Below are positions 31,345-42,900 of a DNA stretch of 64,000 nucleotides, piece by piece. Both the position numbers and the translations under genes were made by a program. Positions within the stretch are counted from its first letter, which is position 1, and each line of letters starts with the position of its first letter. Source of the stretch: Hippopus hippopus (Eukaryota > Mollusca > Bivalvia > Cardiida > Cardiidae); contig OX328101.1 of the NCBI GenBank assembly GCA_946811185.2, positions 25,838,122 to 25,902,121 of the forward strand. The letters run 5' to 3'. The notes under the pieces are model-generated. The model was not told the origin of the DNA and searched no databases. It was given only the letters and a program-made list of their open reading frames with translations.

Positions 31345-31766
31345 AAAAGCATTAATAGATGGCAAATATAACATGACTCAAATGAAAGGGTAGAAAGCAT
31401 CATAGGATAAGGAGAAAATGCTGGTGACCAGCATTTGTTCCTTTTCCACTGATGTTTTTAAAATGCTCCTTCCTTTGAGCAGTAAAAACAAATGATTATT
31501 TCCTTAAGGGTTAAGTTGTATCCGGCATGGTAAGGGTTTAACCCTTTACCAAACAAAAAAAAATTTTGACTACTCCAAGTTGAAAGCAATTGCAGATGAC
31601 AAAATAAATGTGCCTAAAACTTTAAAGTAGTTGTAGGAAGGGTAGAAAACATTGTCGGAAAAGGAGAAAATGCTGGTTACCAGCATTTTCTCCTTTTCCT
31701 ACAATGTTTTCAAAAGGATTCTTTCTCAGGGTTGTTAAAAGTCTTGATTTTAGGTAAAGGGTTTAA
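31345..31766 (+). mobile_element. Two plus-oriented hairpin MITE copies
   Basis: 31345-31515 lacks a clean left end. 31538-31766 is complete (TTAACCCTTTACCAAAC to GGTAAAGGGTTTAA) with a near-perfect hairpin. The second shows the CCC/GGG termini well. Confidence 0.82.
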
Positions 31767-31975
31767 ATACAGTATTATTCCATGAGATCAGCTGAAAATG
31801 GTAATACCTACATCAGTATAACATTAAACACAATTTTCTACACCTTATTCACAAAATACAACACATTATAGACAGTATCTATGCAATAACAAAAATATCT
31901 AGGTAAAAATATTATGTTTTCCCTTTATATTCTAAAACAGAAAACATGCACTTGAAGAAAAATATACAAGTCATA

Positions 31976-32225
31976 CTCTGTAAAAAAGGGTTTAAATGCA
32001 TCTGCAAAAAGTATAGATCTGCCCAGGTCAGCCTGCGCAGTCCTTGCACCTTGGCCAAAACTTTTTCCTTTTGGTCAATATTCTGCATGTTGATGGACCA
32101 GTCTACCTAATGACTTACTTAGTAATCAGACAAAAATGATTTTATGGATCCATAATCATATGATGACTTGCTTGGTATAATGCAGCACTGAGATGCATTA
32201 AACCCCCTTTTGCCAGAGCATGGAT
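31976..32225. mobile_element. GCATTAAGCCCCCTTTTGCC family element
   Basis: The ends pair (AAAGGGTTTAAATGCATCTGC / GATGCATTAAACCCCCTTTT). It contains GTCAGCCTGCGCAGTCC. Four relatives lie at 35745-36064, 44861-45074, 57219-57472 and 57487-57733. Confidence 0.75.
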
Positions 32226-33010
32226 CACTTAATACATGCTATATTATTCTCCCAATTCAAGTTCTTGGTTAAACAATTCACCTTTCTCCACAATGAGGAT
32301 AGAATGTAGTTTTCCCCATTTTATTCTGCAGCAACTCCTTTCCTATCGACATAATTTGCAGACAACTATGAAAACATCCTTGTACAGTATCAATACTCAA
32401 CACAACTTGTCTTTTGATACACATATACATATTGATACAAGAAGATAAAAATGTTACTAATAGTGGAAAAAGTGGAACATGGAAGTCATCTACAGAGGGT
32501 TTCATAATGAGTTAACCCTTCACCAAACAATCCTGTGTTATGCTGTATACGTGGATATATACGTGTGTCGAAAAATCTGCGAGTTACTGATTACGAACAT
32601 GTTGCACACAGAAATGTTTATGAATTCAAGACACTCGTTATTTGTTGGTATACATGTGGTAAAATACGGGAACAGAAAAATTTGCGCTTTTTTAAAATTT
32701 GCGAAATCGCAAAAATTTCCGCATCACAAAAATCTCCTTTTCCCACAATGTTTTCAATAGCAGTCTTCTTCAGGGTCGTTAAAACATGGGATTGTGTGGT
32801 AAAGGATCAAGGACTTTTGAACAATCCAATCAGATCATATGCAAGACATTGGTGTAAAAGAATGAAAAAGCTCATTTTACTAAATGTCATGGAAAAACAT
32901 TTTGTCAAACAGTTCAACTGTTCTCATTGTAATGTTTTCATCTACATGTCTTGTCAACCATAAGGTTGTAAATAGTTGTATGGTACTCAGTTAATCAGTT
33001 CATTCAGACA

Positions 33011-33310
33011 GGCCCTGGCAGCTTAGTCGGTAGCGTGCAGGACTTGAGAAAAGGGGTCATGGGTTGGATCCATTGCTCGGCCAATTTCTTTCCAAGGATT
33101 GATGATAGTCATTGAGACAGGATTCATTTCTCTCCCACCGCTGACCATTGTCTCGATGATGGTTAGGTGGGAAAGCAACCAGTGGCTTGGAAAGAAAATT
33201 GTGCAGAGGACTGGTAAAAGAAAGTCCAGGAAAGCATGGATAGGTGCGATGGCCGCCACAATATACCTGAAATAGTATTGAAAACGGCGTTAAACACCAT
33301 ACAATCAACT
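33011..33310 (+). mobile_element. tRNA-derived SINE, near full length
   Basis: Box A-like TTAGTCGGTAGCGTGCAGG and a GGGTTGGATCC box B start a body ending AAAACGGCGTTAAACACCAT. It is closely matched by 59152-59460. Confidence 0.83.
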
Positions 33311-33324
33311 AAAACTTGTTTTTC

Positions 33325-33665
33325 TACAAAAAAATAGATGTCTCCCCCCTTTTTGGTGTCAGAAGGATTAATAATCCATGATAAAGTTAATAACATTTTC
33401 TCCCAGATTTCTATTGCGGACACGAAATTGTACATAAAATGAGTAAGGAAAATAATCAAAGGGAAATAACTCGAAAAATATACAGGCAAGAGTTATGGTT
33501 CTAGTGCATGACACTTCGTCTCATGGTGCTTTACAAATGTGTGAAGTTTTATCAAAATATCTTAAAGGGTTTTCAAGTTATATAGCGGACACGATTTGTG
33601 ATGGACAGACGGACGCACGGGGAAAAACAATATGTCTCCCGACCCTGACGGGGGGGAGACATAAT
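33325..33665 (+). repeat. Dispersed repeat with ATGTCTCCC ends
   Basis: Starts TAGATGTCTCCCCCC and ends AATATGTCTCCCGACCCTGA plus GGGGGGAGACATA. A GGACAGACGGACGCACGG stretch precedes the end, as in the other ACGG-tailed repeats. Confidence 0.6.
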
Positions 33666-33795
33666 CAATCATTCGGACAGACACCTTCAAGCAAGTAAGT
33701 TGACAAGTTAACAAATTTTCTGTAGAACCACTGTTTCTGGAAGAGACATTTCTGTAAAAATATTTCTATACAATCACTTCTTCCCAATGCTCTGA

Positions 33796-33945
33796 TCAGT
33801 GAAATCTGTATTTCCGCGCCGGTTTTAAGTTAACGTAAGTCTTTTTCATTTCTTCCTCATCATCTCTTTTTTTGATTTCTGTGTATTTTTGACCTTTTGT
33901 ATTGACAACCTGTCCATCTAAGTAACGAATCATCTTCTTTGGTTC
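33796..33945 (-). CDS. CUEDC2: CUEDC2 terminal coding exon
   Basis: The acceptor is TTTTTCTATTCAG. It encodes [20 protein letters not shown] and, after an acidic stretch, [14 protein letters not shown], then TGA at 33798-33796. No AATAAA is seen on the minus strand within about 300 bp downstream, so the 3' UTR end is not defined. Confidence 0.93.
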   Translation of the reverse strand, partial: EPKKMIRYLDGQVVNTKGQKYTEIKKRDDEEEMKKTYVNLKPARKYRFH

Positions 33946-36900
33946 CTGAATAGAAAAACCACATGACATGAATGAAATTTTTCTGTTGCCAATAAGTCAT
34001 TATTCTTTCAATACATTTCCAAATTCAAGCTGGATACTTTAAAGTACACTGATTTTTGTAAATTTTTCCCTCAATTTTATTCTAACTTAAACCTTCAAAG
34101 TGCTGAACTAATTAATTAGACTTTCTAAATTTTGGATAACCCTTCGGCAAATGACAAATTAAAGCAATAACAGATAAAGAGAAAAGTAAATGTGGCTCAG
34201 ATGATGTGATCTGCCTTTGACAGGGTATAAAGATAGTGGGAAAAAGTGAAAATACTGCTTACCAGCATTTTCTCCTTTTCCAACAATGTTTTCATAAGTT
34301 TCCTCCGCATTAAAACATTCAATTGATTGGTAAAGGGTTAACATTGTAGCAAATGGAGATAGACAAAATGTTCCCTGCCACAAATAACACTTTCCCACTT
34401 AAAGTGAAACTTTGGGAATTTCTTTCTGAATCCTTTATGAAACAATCCCCTGTTTTTAGGACCCCTAAGATTCAGGCCCTTAAAGAAAACAGAACAGAAC
34501 AAACTAGAGCTGTCACTGAATGTGACTTAATACCCCCGCCAGCACTTTGACAGAAACAGGCAATTTAACAAAAAAAAATTCTAAGTTCAAGGGTAGATTA
34601 CCCTTGAATCATAGGGAGTAGATGATTGAAAACTGCGTCTTGCACAACTTCAGTATACGATCAATGTATCAACAAACTTTCAATACAATAGCAGCAAAAC
34701 TGTAGGAGGAGTTCGCAACACAAAATTACTAGTATTTTGTACACAGACGGACACACGGACGGACGGACAGACAGGCTGATTCCAGTATACTTCCCAAAAC
34801 ATTCGTTTTGCGTGGGTATAATTAGTTGTCTAGAATTCTCTCCTTTTCCAGCAATGTTTTCTATCCTATCAAAGACGTATCTCTAGAAGTTTCTTGTACC
34901 AGCACATCACATAACTTTCTTTCCAAGACAATGGCTACCTTCCCATGTAAACACTGTCCAAAGTAAATTCTGTGTATATCTGGCATAAAGCCACCTACAT
35001 GTTACTACGTTTTCGACCCCCCAGTTTTCAACATCATTACTAAACTAAACTAAACTAAACTGCTGTTACATTACTTCAGAAAAAACTTCATCTTGAAATT
35101 TGCTACGCTATAATGGCATGCAACACGCGAAAAAGGGCACTCGGACATTTGCGTAAAATGTCATCCCAGATCAGCCTGCGCAGTCTGCGCAGGCTAATCC
35201 GAGACAATACTTTCCATTCTACGGTAGTTTTCTGTTTTGTGCAAGTCTCCTGTATAACAAAATCAAATGTAGACATAAAGTGTCGTCTCGAATCAGTCGG
35301 CGAGGACTGTGCAGGCTGATCCGCGAAGACATTTTACGCAAATGTCCGAATGCCCCTTTTCGCGTGTTGCAGGCCATATGTTATAAGACTGAACCCAGAC
35401 ATAAAGATCTATATATGTGTGTTTTTTCAAAATAGCACTTGCTCATGTCAGGTATTTTGGTACTACATGTATGTTTAGTTGACTTAACTTAATTATCAAT
35501 TTATGTCCAACAAAGGAAAACTGGACAGGAAGAAAGATAATACATGTAAGAAAGATGAGCAGTATCTGTTAATGAGAGTATATGAGCATCACCATCAACA
35601 ACGCCAATTCAAGCATCAAGACCTATACTTACTGTTTTAGGTGGAGGCGGTCTGTGTGTCTTTTTATCGTCATCAACATCTATAAATGCGTATCTATAAT
35701 ACAAAATGTAAACACATTGCAAAGACATTGTGAGACAATAAATGAACCATTCTCTGTGAAACTGGGGCTTAATGCATCTGCGAACAGCATGGACCCTGGT
35801 CAGCCTGCGTAGTCCGTGCATCTGACTTAATGCATCTGCGTAAAGTATCGACCCAGGTCAGCCTGCGCAGTCCGCGCAGGCTGACCTGGGCTGAAACATT
35901 TCGCTATTTGTCAATTTTCTACATGTCAAAGGACCAGTGTGCCTCAAGATTTAGTCAGTTGTCATATAAAATGGATTTATATGGACCTATAATTATATGA
36001 TGACTTGCTAGGTATGATATATCACAGAGATGCATTAAGCCCCCTTTTGCCAGAGCATAGCTCAAACATATTGCCATTACTGACCAAGTACTGATACCAC
36101 AGACCTTTGTTAAACTACATTCAGAGAATTCTTTCTCCTCTGTATGAATAATGCTACAGCATTCTGTTGTGAATTGAAACAGAAATATGTAAACTAAACA
36201 GAACTTCAGAATACAGGACTTTTCTCAAATGTACAGAGAAGTAACTTTTTCAAATATTTCACTGAAACTAATGCTGTGTAAACTGTTAAAAAGACGACAA
36301 AATCTTAGACTTGTCCTAACTGAAAGCTGACAACAAACTTTATGGACCTAAAATGCTAGGATCTGTCTTCAAAAGGGCAGAAAACATAGAGGAAAAAGGA
36401 CAAAATGCTGGTTACCAGCATTTTCTCCTTTTCCCACAGTGTTTTTAACAGGCTTTTCCCAAGTTGTAGTTAAAAGTCGAGATTGTGTGGTAAAGAGTAA
36501 AGAATGTTGAGAAGCTTAACAAACTTTTGTAATATTCTAGATACAGTATCTGATGCATCATGCTGCAGTCAAAGCAGTATTACCTGAACTGGTTAGGATA
36601 GCATGGAAATAGACAAAATGTTCAATAATAGTGTCATGACCATTCTATCTCCATCTTCTATTTAACTTATCAATGCATACCTTTCAATCAATTTGTCTTT
36701 CTCTTCTTTACTTTGCGTTGGAATTCCACCTCTTCTCTTCTTACTTTTTGTCTGTGGAAAAGAAAATGTGTATACATTGTTAATTCTACACCATTTATGT
36801 AGTGAGCACTGAAGATTGCAAGGTTTACCTTTTTTCCACCAGGGTAGCAAATTTCAATTCCAGATTTCTTTTCCATTCATGAAAAATCCGTAACTTATTT

Positions 36901-39900
36901 GTCAGTAAACTAATACTAGTAGGACAGATTTTCTGAAAATTTACAGGACCGTTCTTGCTGTGGGATATTATGTTACAAGCAGTATAAGCAAAGAAGAGAA
37001 ATATACCAGAATGAAAGATAATTCTATACAATGTACCAATCAGTAGGTCATATCTTATTCATCCTGTGACTTATATTTCAGGATGGTGACACAAAGTTTA
37101 ATTGCATTTATGGTCCCATGGGGAAAAAGAACAATGTTTTCACTACAAATGTACAAAATGTTAAGACTGGTTTTAAACTATCTTTTAACCCTTTTCCAAA
37201 CAATTCCAGCTTTAAATGCCCTGAGGAATAAGGCTTTTGAAAACTTTGTGGGAAAAGAAGAAAATGCTTGGTTACTAGCACTTTCTCCTTTTTCCACATT
37301 TTCCACCTTTCCCAAAACAAATTTCAACTTCTAAGTCGTGTTGTCTGCAAATACTTTCAATTTGGACAAGTCAAAAATGTGGTTGTCTTGTAAAGAGTTA
37401 ACTCTTTACCACACAATCCCAACTTTCAACAACCCTGGGGCAGAAAGAGTTTAAAAACATGGTGGGAATAGGAGAAAATGCTGGTAACCAGCATTTTCTT
37501 CTTTTCCCACCATGTTTTCTACCCTGTCACAGACAAATTTCATTATTTCAGTCACATTTAATTTGTCGTCTGCAAAAGCTTTCAATTTGGACAGTCTAAA
37601 ATTTTTTCGTTTGATAAAGAGTTAAGTCAGTGTCACAGAAATACTTTTTCATTGTGAAATTGGACAAATCTGAAATTTTGTCATTTGATAAAGAGTTGAA
37701 CATAGCTGTTGGACAAAAAGCTGATTATAACAACTGGATGAGAGGTGAGGCTATTCTGCATAAAAAATGGAATTAATAAGACACAAGTACACGTGAACAG
37801 AAAAATGTAGTGCAAAGAAACATTTCAGTGGTACATTTTATTTCAGGCAAAGTTAAGCAATGGTAAAATTAAATTCCTGCAATATTTCCATGACTCCCTG
37901 TTTACAATCTTGCACTTTTTACCACCTTAAAGATGGAGACTTTTGAAAACATTGTTGGAAAAGGTGGAAATTATGGTAAAAAGTATTTTCTCCTTTTCCC
38001 ACAATCTTTTTAATTCTTTCAAGACACACCCCATCATTTAAAACCAATCATATTTGCTATCGATGATTTCAAAATGGACAAGTCTAAAATTTTGCTGTCT
38101 GTTACAGTGATAGATACCTTGTTCATGGATTCCTCTGTAATAGCTATCCCAGTTTCCTCTCTGTGTAATATAAGTTGGACTGTTCTGTCTGCGTCTCCCT
38201 CTGCACTATGGAGACAGTGTTCCAGCTCCATCTTTAGAGTTTCTGGAAACATCTCTATCAATATTTGTAATTGTTCATCAACATCATCTTGGGAAGATTC
38301 TGACGTACTCTTAAAACATGGATAAAAATACATTTTTTATCCTTTAAAGCACAAATTAAATGCAATGGACTTTCTCAGGAAAAAACTACAATTTCAAGAA
38401 TGTTTTTAAAACAGGTCGTTTACAGAAAAGCAGACAATGTAGAGCCAAGATCAGACTGCATTTTCTGTGCAGTTTGATCTTGATCTACATTGATATTCAG
38501 ATATATTGGAAAAATTAAATTATATATTAAAGTAGATTTAAAGTTCAGATAAGCATGATTTATGCAGTTTTAGCTTAAACATATTTATCTTACATAAACA
38601 AGTTTTTACAACTTAAACTAATCTCTCGATTTCTACTTTCTGGGAACTACAACAATACTTGTGCCAAATGTGTGGGCCAATAAACAATCCCCGAAGTTGA
38701 TACTCACACCCAGGTATCAAACTCAGGACTTACAATTACGAGGCCAATGCTCCAGCTCCCAACCATGCAGTTTTCTTAATCTGTGCACTAATGGGTTTTT
38801 TAACCTTAAACCAAACAACACTTATGTTTTCAAGACGCTGATGGAAAAGGCTTTTGAAAATTCTGTTTCAGAGTGAAAAATGCTGGTAATCTACCCTTTC
38901 AAAGACAACTCAAATAATTTCAGACACATTCAATATGTTAAGTCCAAATGTGTTAAAAAGACTTAAAAATTTTGATGTCTGCAAATGTCAATACTCATTT
39001 TTGATAAATGTTGGTATTGAAATACAACACTCTCTGAGATTTTTCATTTTATAGTATGTCAACAGATTCAATATTCAGTATAGATATGTTTGACTCATAA
39101 AGTTGACCTTTTCTTCAACTGTTTCTCTTAAAATTGGTGTGGAAGAAGTCTGTAGGTTATAGGATTAATGCACAAGTGTTAACATTGAATATTGAATATG
39201 ATACCTTTAACTAAGTTTTCAACTAGATATTTATTAATCTCTTAGACTTTTCAAGCCATGCAAGCCACCTTTACAAATACATCTACTTTCAATTAAATGT
39301 GTGAACAATTATTTTAAAGGGCCAGTAGTGGCCAAAACTAAATAATAGGGGTGTAAAAATGCATTTGAATTTAAATCATACCATTCAAAAGTATGAAAGT
39401 TACTGTGAAGATTACAAACTTTGATTGTATGGTCATTCGAAGCGTTAGTCACTGGCAGAAAAATGAACTTCAAAATCAAGTAAAAGGTAAACAAAGACGG
39501 AGTGACCTGGCAACTTTTGACCTACAGATTATTTTTTCTGGCAGTGTCTAAAACGTGAACCAACCTAACAATAACAGATTGTCATTTCCACAATAAATTC
39601 CATACTTTTAATGTTATGATTTAAATTCCAATGCATTTTCACATCTGCACTGTTTACTTTTGGCCGCTATTCGGGCTTTGATAAATCCTAACAATTATAA
39701 TATTCAACATACTCTTTCACTGTCACCCTGAGAATCTAAATGTTCTCGTTTCTGTTGATAGCCAGAAGCTGTCAGACCTAAATGGTCTTCAAGTGGAGAT
39801 ATGGAAGGTTCCTCCACAGTCTGAAAGTCTTGTTTGCAATCTATAAAAGTATTGAAAATAGTTATAATGAAGAAAACCATCCGCAAGTTCACTTTATATT

Positions 39901-42900
39901 CCAAAAGACAAGTTTTAAACTATCGTTAAGTAGCTAAGTGCAATTTAGCATGCTTTTGTTGAAGGTGTATCTCAAGATCAGACTGAGGAAATTGTGCAGT
40001 TTGACCTTGAATCTACACTGTCTGATATTTTTGATGCCGGCAGAAAGAGCTTTAAGACTTCAGTACCTGAGTTTTAACTCTTAACCACACAAAGTAAATG
40101 CAGACTTGTCCAAACTGAACGCATTTGCAAATGACAATTTAAATATGGCCCAGATGATGGGGGGATTTGTCTTTGATAGGGTGGGAAACATTGAGGCTTA
40201 GGAGAAAATGCTAGTTATTAGCATTTTCTCCTTTACCCACTATGTTTTCAATAGGCTTCTTTCACAGGGTTGTTAAAACTCAGAATTGTGTGGTAAAGAA
40301 TTAATCTTGGCAGGAATTGTTCGGTTTTTAATCACTTCAAGGACTAAAACTTAATTGTGTATAGATGAATTACGGTAGTCTTCACATGCACATGGTAAAA
40401 AGTCCACTATGTTCCTAATAATTTAAGCCTTTAGCACACAATCATTAGTTTTATTAACTCTGAAAAATAAAGCTTTTGAAAATATTGTGGGAAAAGGAGA
40501 ACAATGCTGGTATTTTCTCCTCTTCTCACACAGTTTTCTAATTTTCAAAGAAAAATACATGTACTGTCATTTAACCCTTCACTACACTTTTCCAAGTTTT
40601 AACAACCCTTAGAAGGCATGCTTGTGAAAATATTGTTGGAAAAAGGAGAAAATTTTGGTAACCAGTATTTTATCAATTTCTCAACTCTTTTCTAGACAAA
40701 TACCTCCCTTTTCAGCCGCTTTTTATGTGTCATCTGCAAATGCTTTGAATTTGGACCACTCTAAACATATATTATTTGATAGAGAGTTAGGTCACATTAA
40801 GTCACCTGCAAATGCTTTGAATTTGGACAAATCGAAAAGTTTTATCGTGTTACAAAAAAAAGTTAAGGAAACTAGTGGACTTCCAATCTTTCATTTGGCA
40901 AGAAGTCACAGAGTTTCTTATGATTCTTTTAATATCTGCATACCTTTAAAAGAAACCAACACTACCCTCCGAAACCTCACTCGTCTACACATTTTATCCA
41001 TCCAAACAACAATAAATCAAAAGCTTTCCAATAAGTATTGAAGTAATCCAGCTGTTCTGCCAATTTCACTGCTTTTAACATTAATTTTTGCTTGGTTTGT
41101 CCACAACATAGTACATGTATTTGTTGATCAATCTTTGTTGATCTGTACTGAAACAAATACTAGATGAGCCTATTATTTATATGCCTAAAGAAGAAGGCTC
41201 TGGAAAAAAATGGAAAATGCCGACAGTTTCTCCTTTCATCTCATGTTGTCAACCTGTTCAGAGACAAATTCCAGCATTTCAACCAAATTTAACGACTTTT
41301 GGTTCAAACAGGCGTAAAATTTTGTTGTCCGGTAAATAATAAAGACTTTACCACACAATCCTGAGTTTTAACAACCCTGAAGGAGATGGCTTTTGAAAAT
41401 ATTTTGGGAAAAGGAGAAAATGCTGGTAACTAGAATTTTCTCCTTATCCCACTTTTTTTCCCAGTCAAATAACTTTTGTTCATTAAAATCACTTTCCAAT
41501 TTGTCATCCACAGATGCTTTCAATTTGGAAGATCCTAGATTTTCTCATTTGGCAAAGGGTTAAGGCAAGGTTTTCTTTATAGTATATATATTATCAAACA
41601 GATTTTATCTCCAATTTCCATATAGAAAATACTCACCAGTTTTAGTTAAGGAAGATGCAAGTTCAAACATCCATTCACAAACTTCTACACTGTAATTTAT
41701 AGGAATAAAATAATATGTGACAAGTTCATATACAAATAGAATGACTAAGCTTGACATAAATGATGAAAATAGTTACTTTGTTAACAAAAAAGAAGATGGT
41801 CATTGGCCCTGAAGCGCTTGCCTGAGTAAAGTCATCTATGATTGATAAAATTAAAGACATCCTGGTGGTCATGATATGAGACACATGAATGTCAGTGACC
41901 TACTTTTTGACCCACAGTGACCAAATCTTAAACTTCTGACCAAGTTACATGAGCATTACTGAAAAAAGGGTTCTTGAGTGCACACAAGATTTTTCCAAGA
42001 TTTATCCAAAGACCAAATTTTGAACTTGTACAAGATACCACCACGAAAAATATTCTGAACTACTTTTATGAGTATCACACTGAAAATGTTGCCCCTGGAG
42101 TGCAGACAAGGTTTTTCTAAGATTTGACCGAGTGACCAGCTTTTTAACCTGACATGACCCAATTTTACAATTGTCCAAGATAACATCAAGACAAATATGC
42201 TGAATTACTTACATACGGTAAGTATCAGAATGAAAATGTGGCCTGTAGAGTGCACACAAGTTTTTTGTAAGATTTGTCCCAGTGATGTACTTTTTAACCC
42301 GACATTACCCCAATTTACACTTGTCCAAGATATAATCAAGAAAAACATTCTGATCCAGTTTCATGAGTATTCAACTCAAAATGTGGCCTCCAGAGTGCAC
42401 AAAAGGTTTTTGTAAGATTTGTCCCTGTGACCTACTTTTGGACTCCACATGACTGTCACAATTTTAAACTTATCCATGGCAAATATTTTGACTATTTTTC
42501 ATGAGTATCAGACTGAAAATACGACCCCTAGAGTGCACACTAGGTAATTGCAGTCGACCACGCGATGAACAAAATACACAGCACTATCACAAAAACTCAC
42601 CTTGAGTACTTCATGCTCAGGTGGGCTAAAAAAAAACTTTTGTGTTTTTTTTGCCATACCTTTCCCAACCTCACCCAGCAGAAATTAGCAATACCCTAAA
42701 GATGAAGATCTTTAATGCTTTTTAATATTTTCAGTGCTTTCATCAATTACTGGCATGTATATACCACAATATAAAACTACCAACAGAAGTTGACACCTAA
42801 TATACTGGTTTTTATATGGGGAAAAAAAAACACAGAAGTGGAAGGTAATTTTTGTCATGTGGACCTGATAAATGAAAAAGAAGAAACAAATTGGAGTAAT

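Noticed and set aside
32535..32963. 142-codon plus-strand ORF
   Set aside because: Partly MITE-derived (SPFPTMFS is the translated hairpin arm), no domain, no exon boundaries.
40655..41041. 128-codon plus-strand ORF
   Set aside because: Its first half is a translation of hairpin MITE arms (SANALNLD repeats); frame openness is explained by the repeat.
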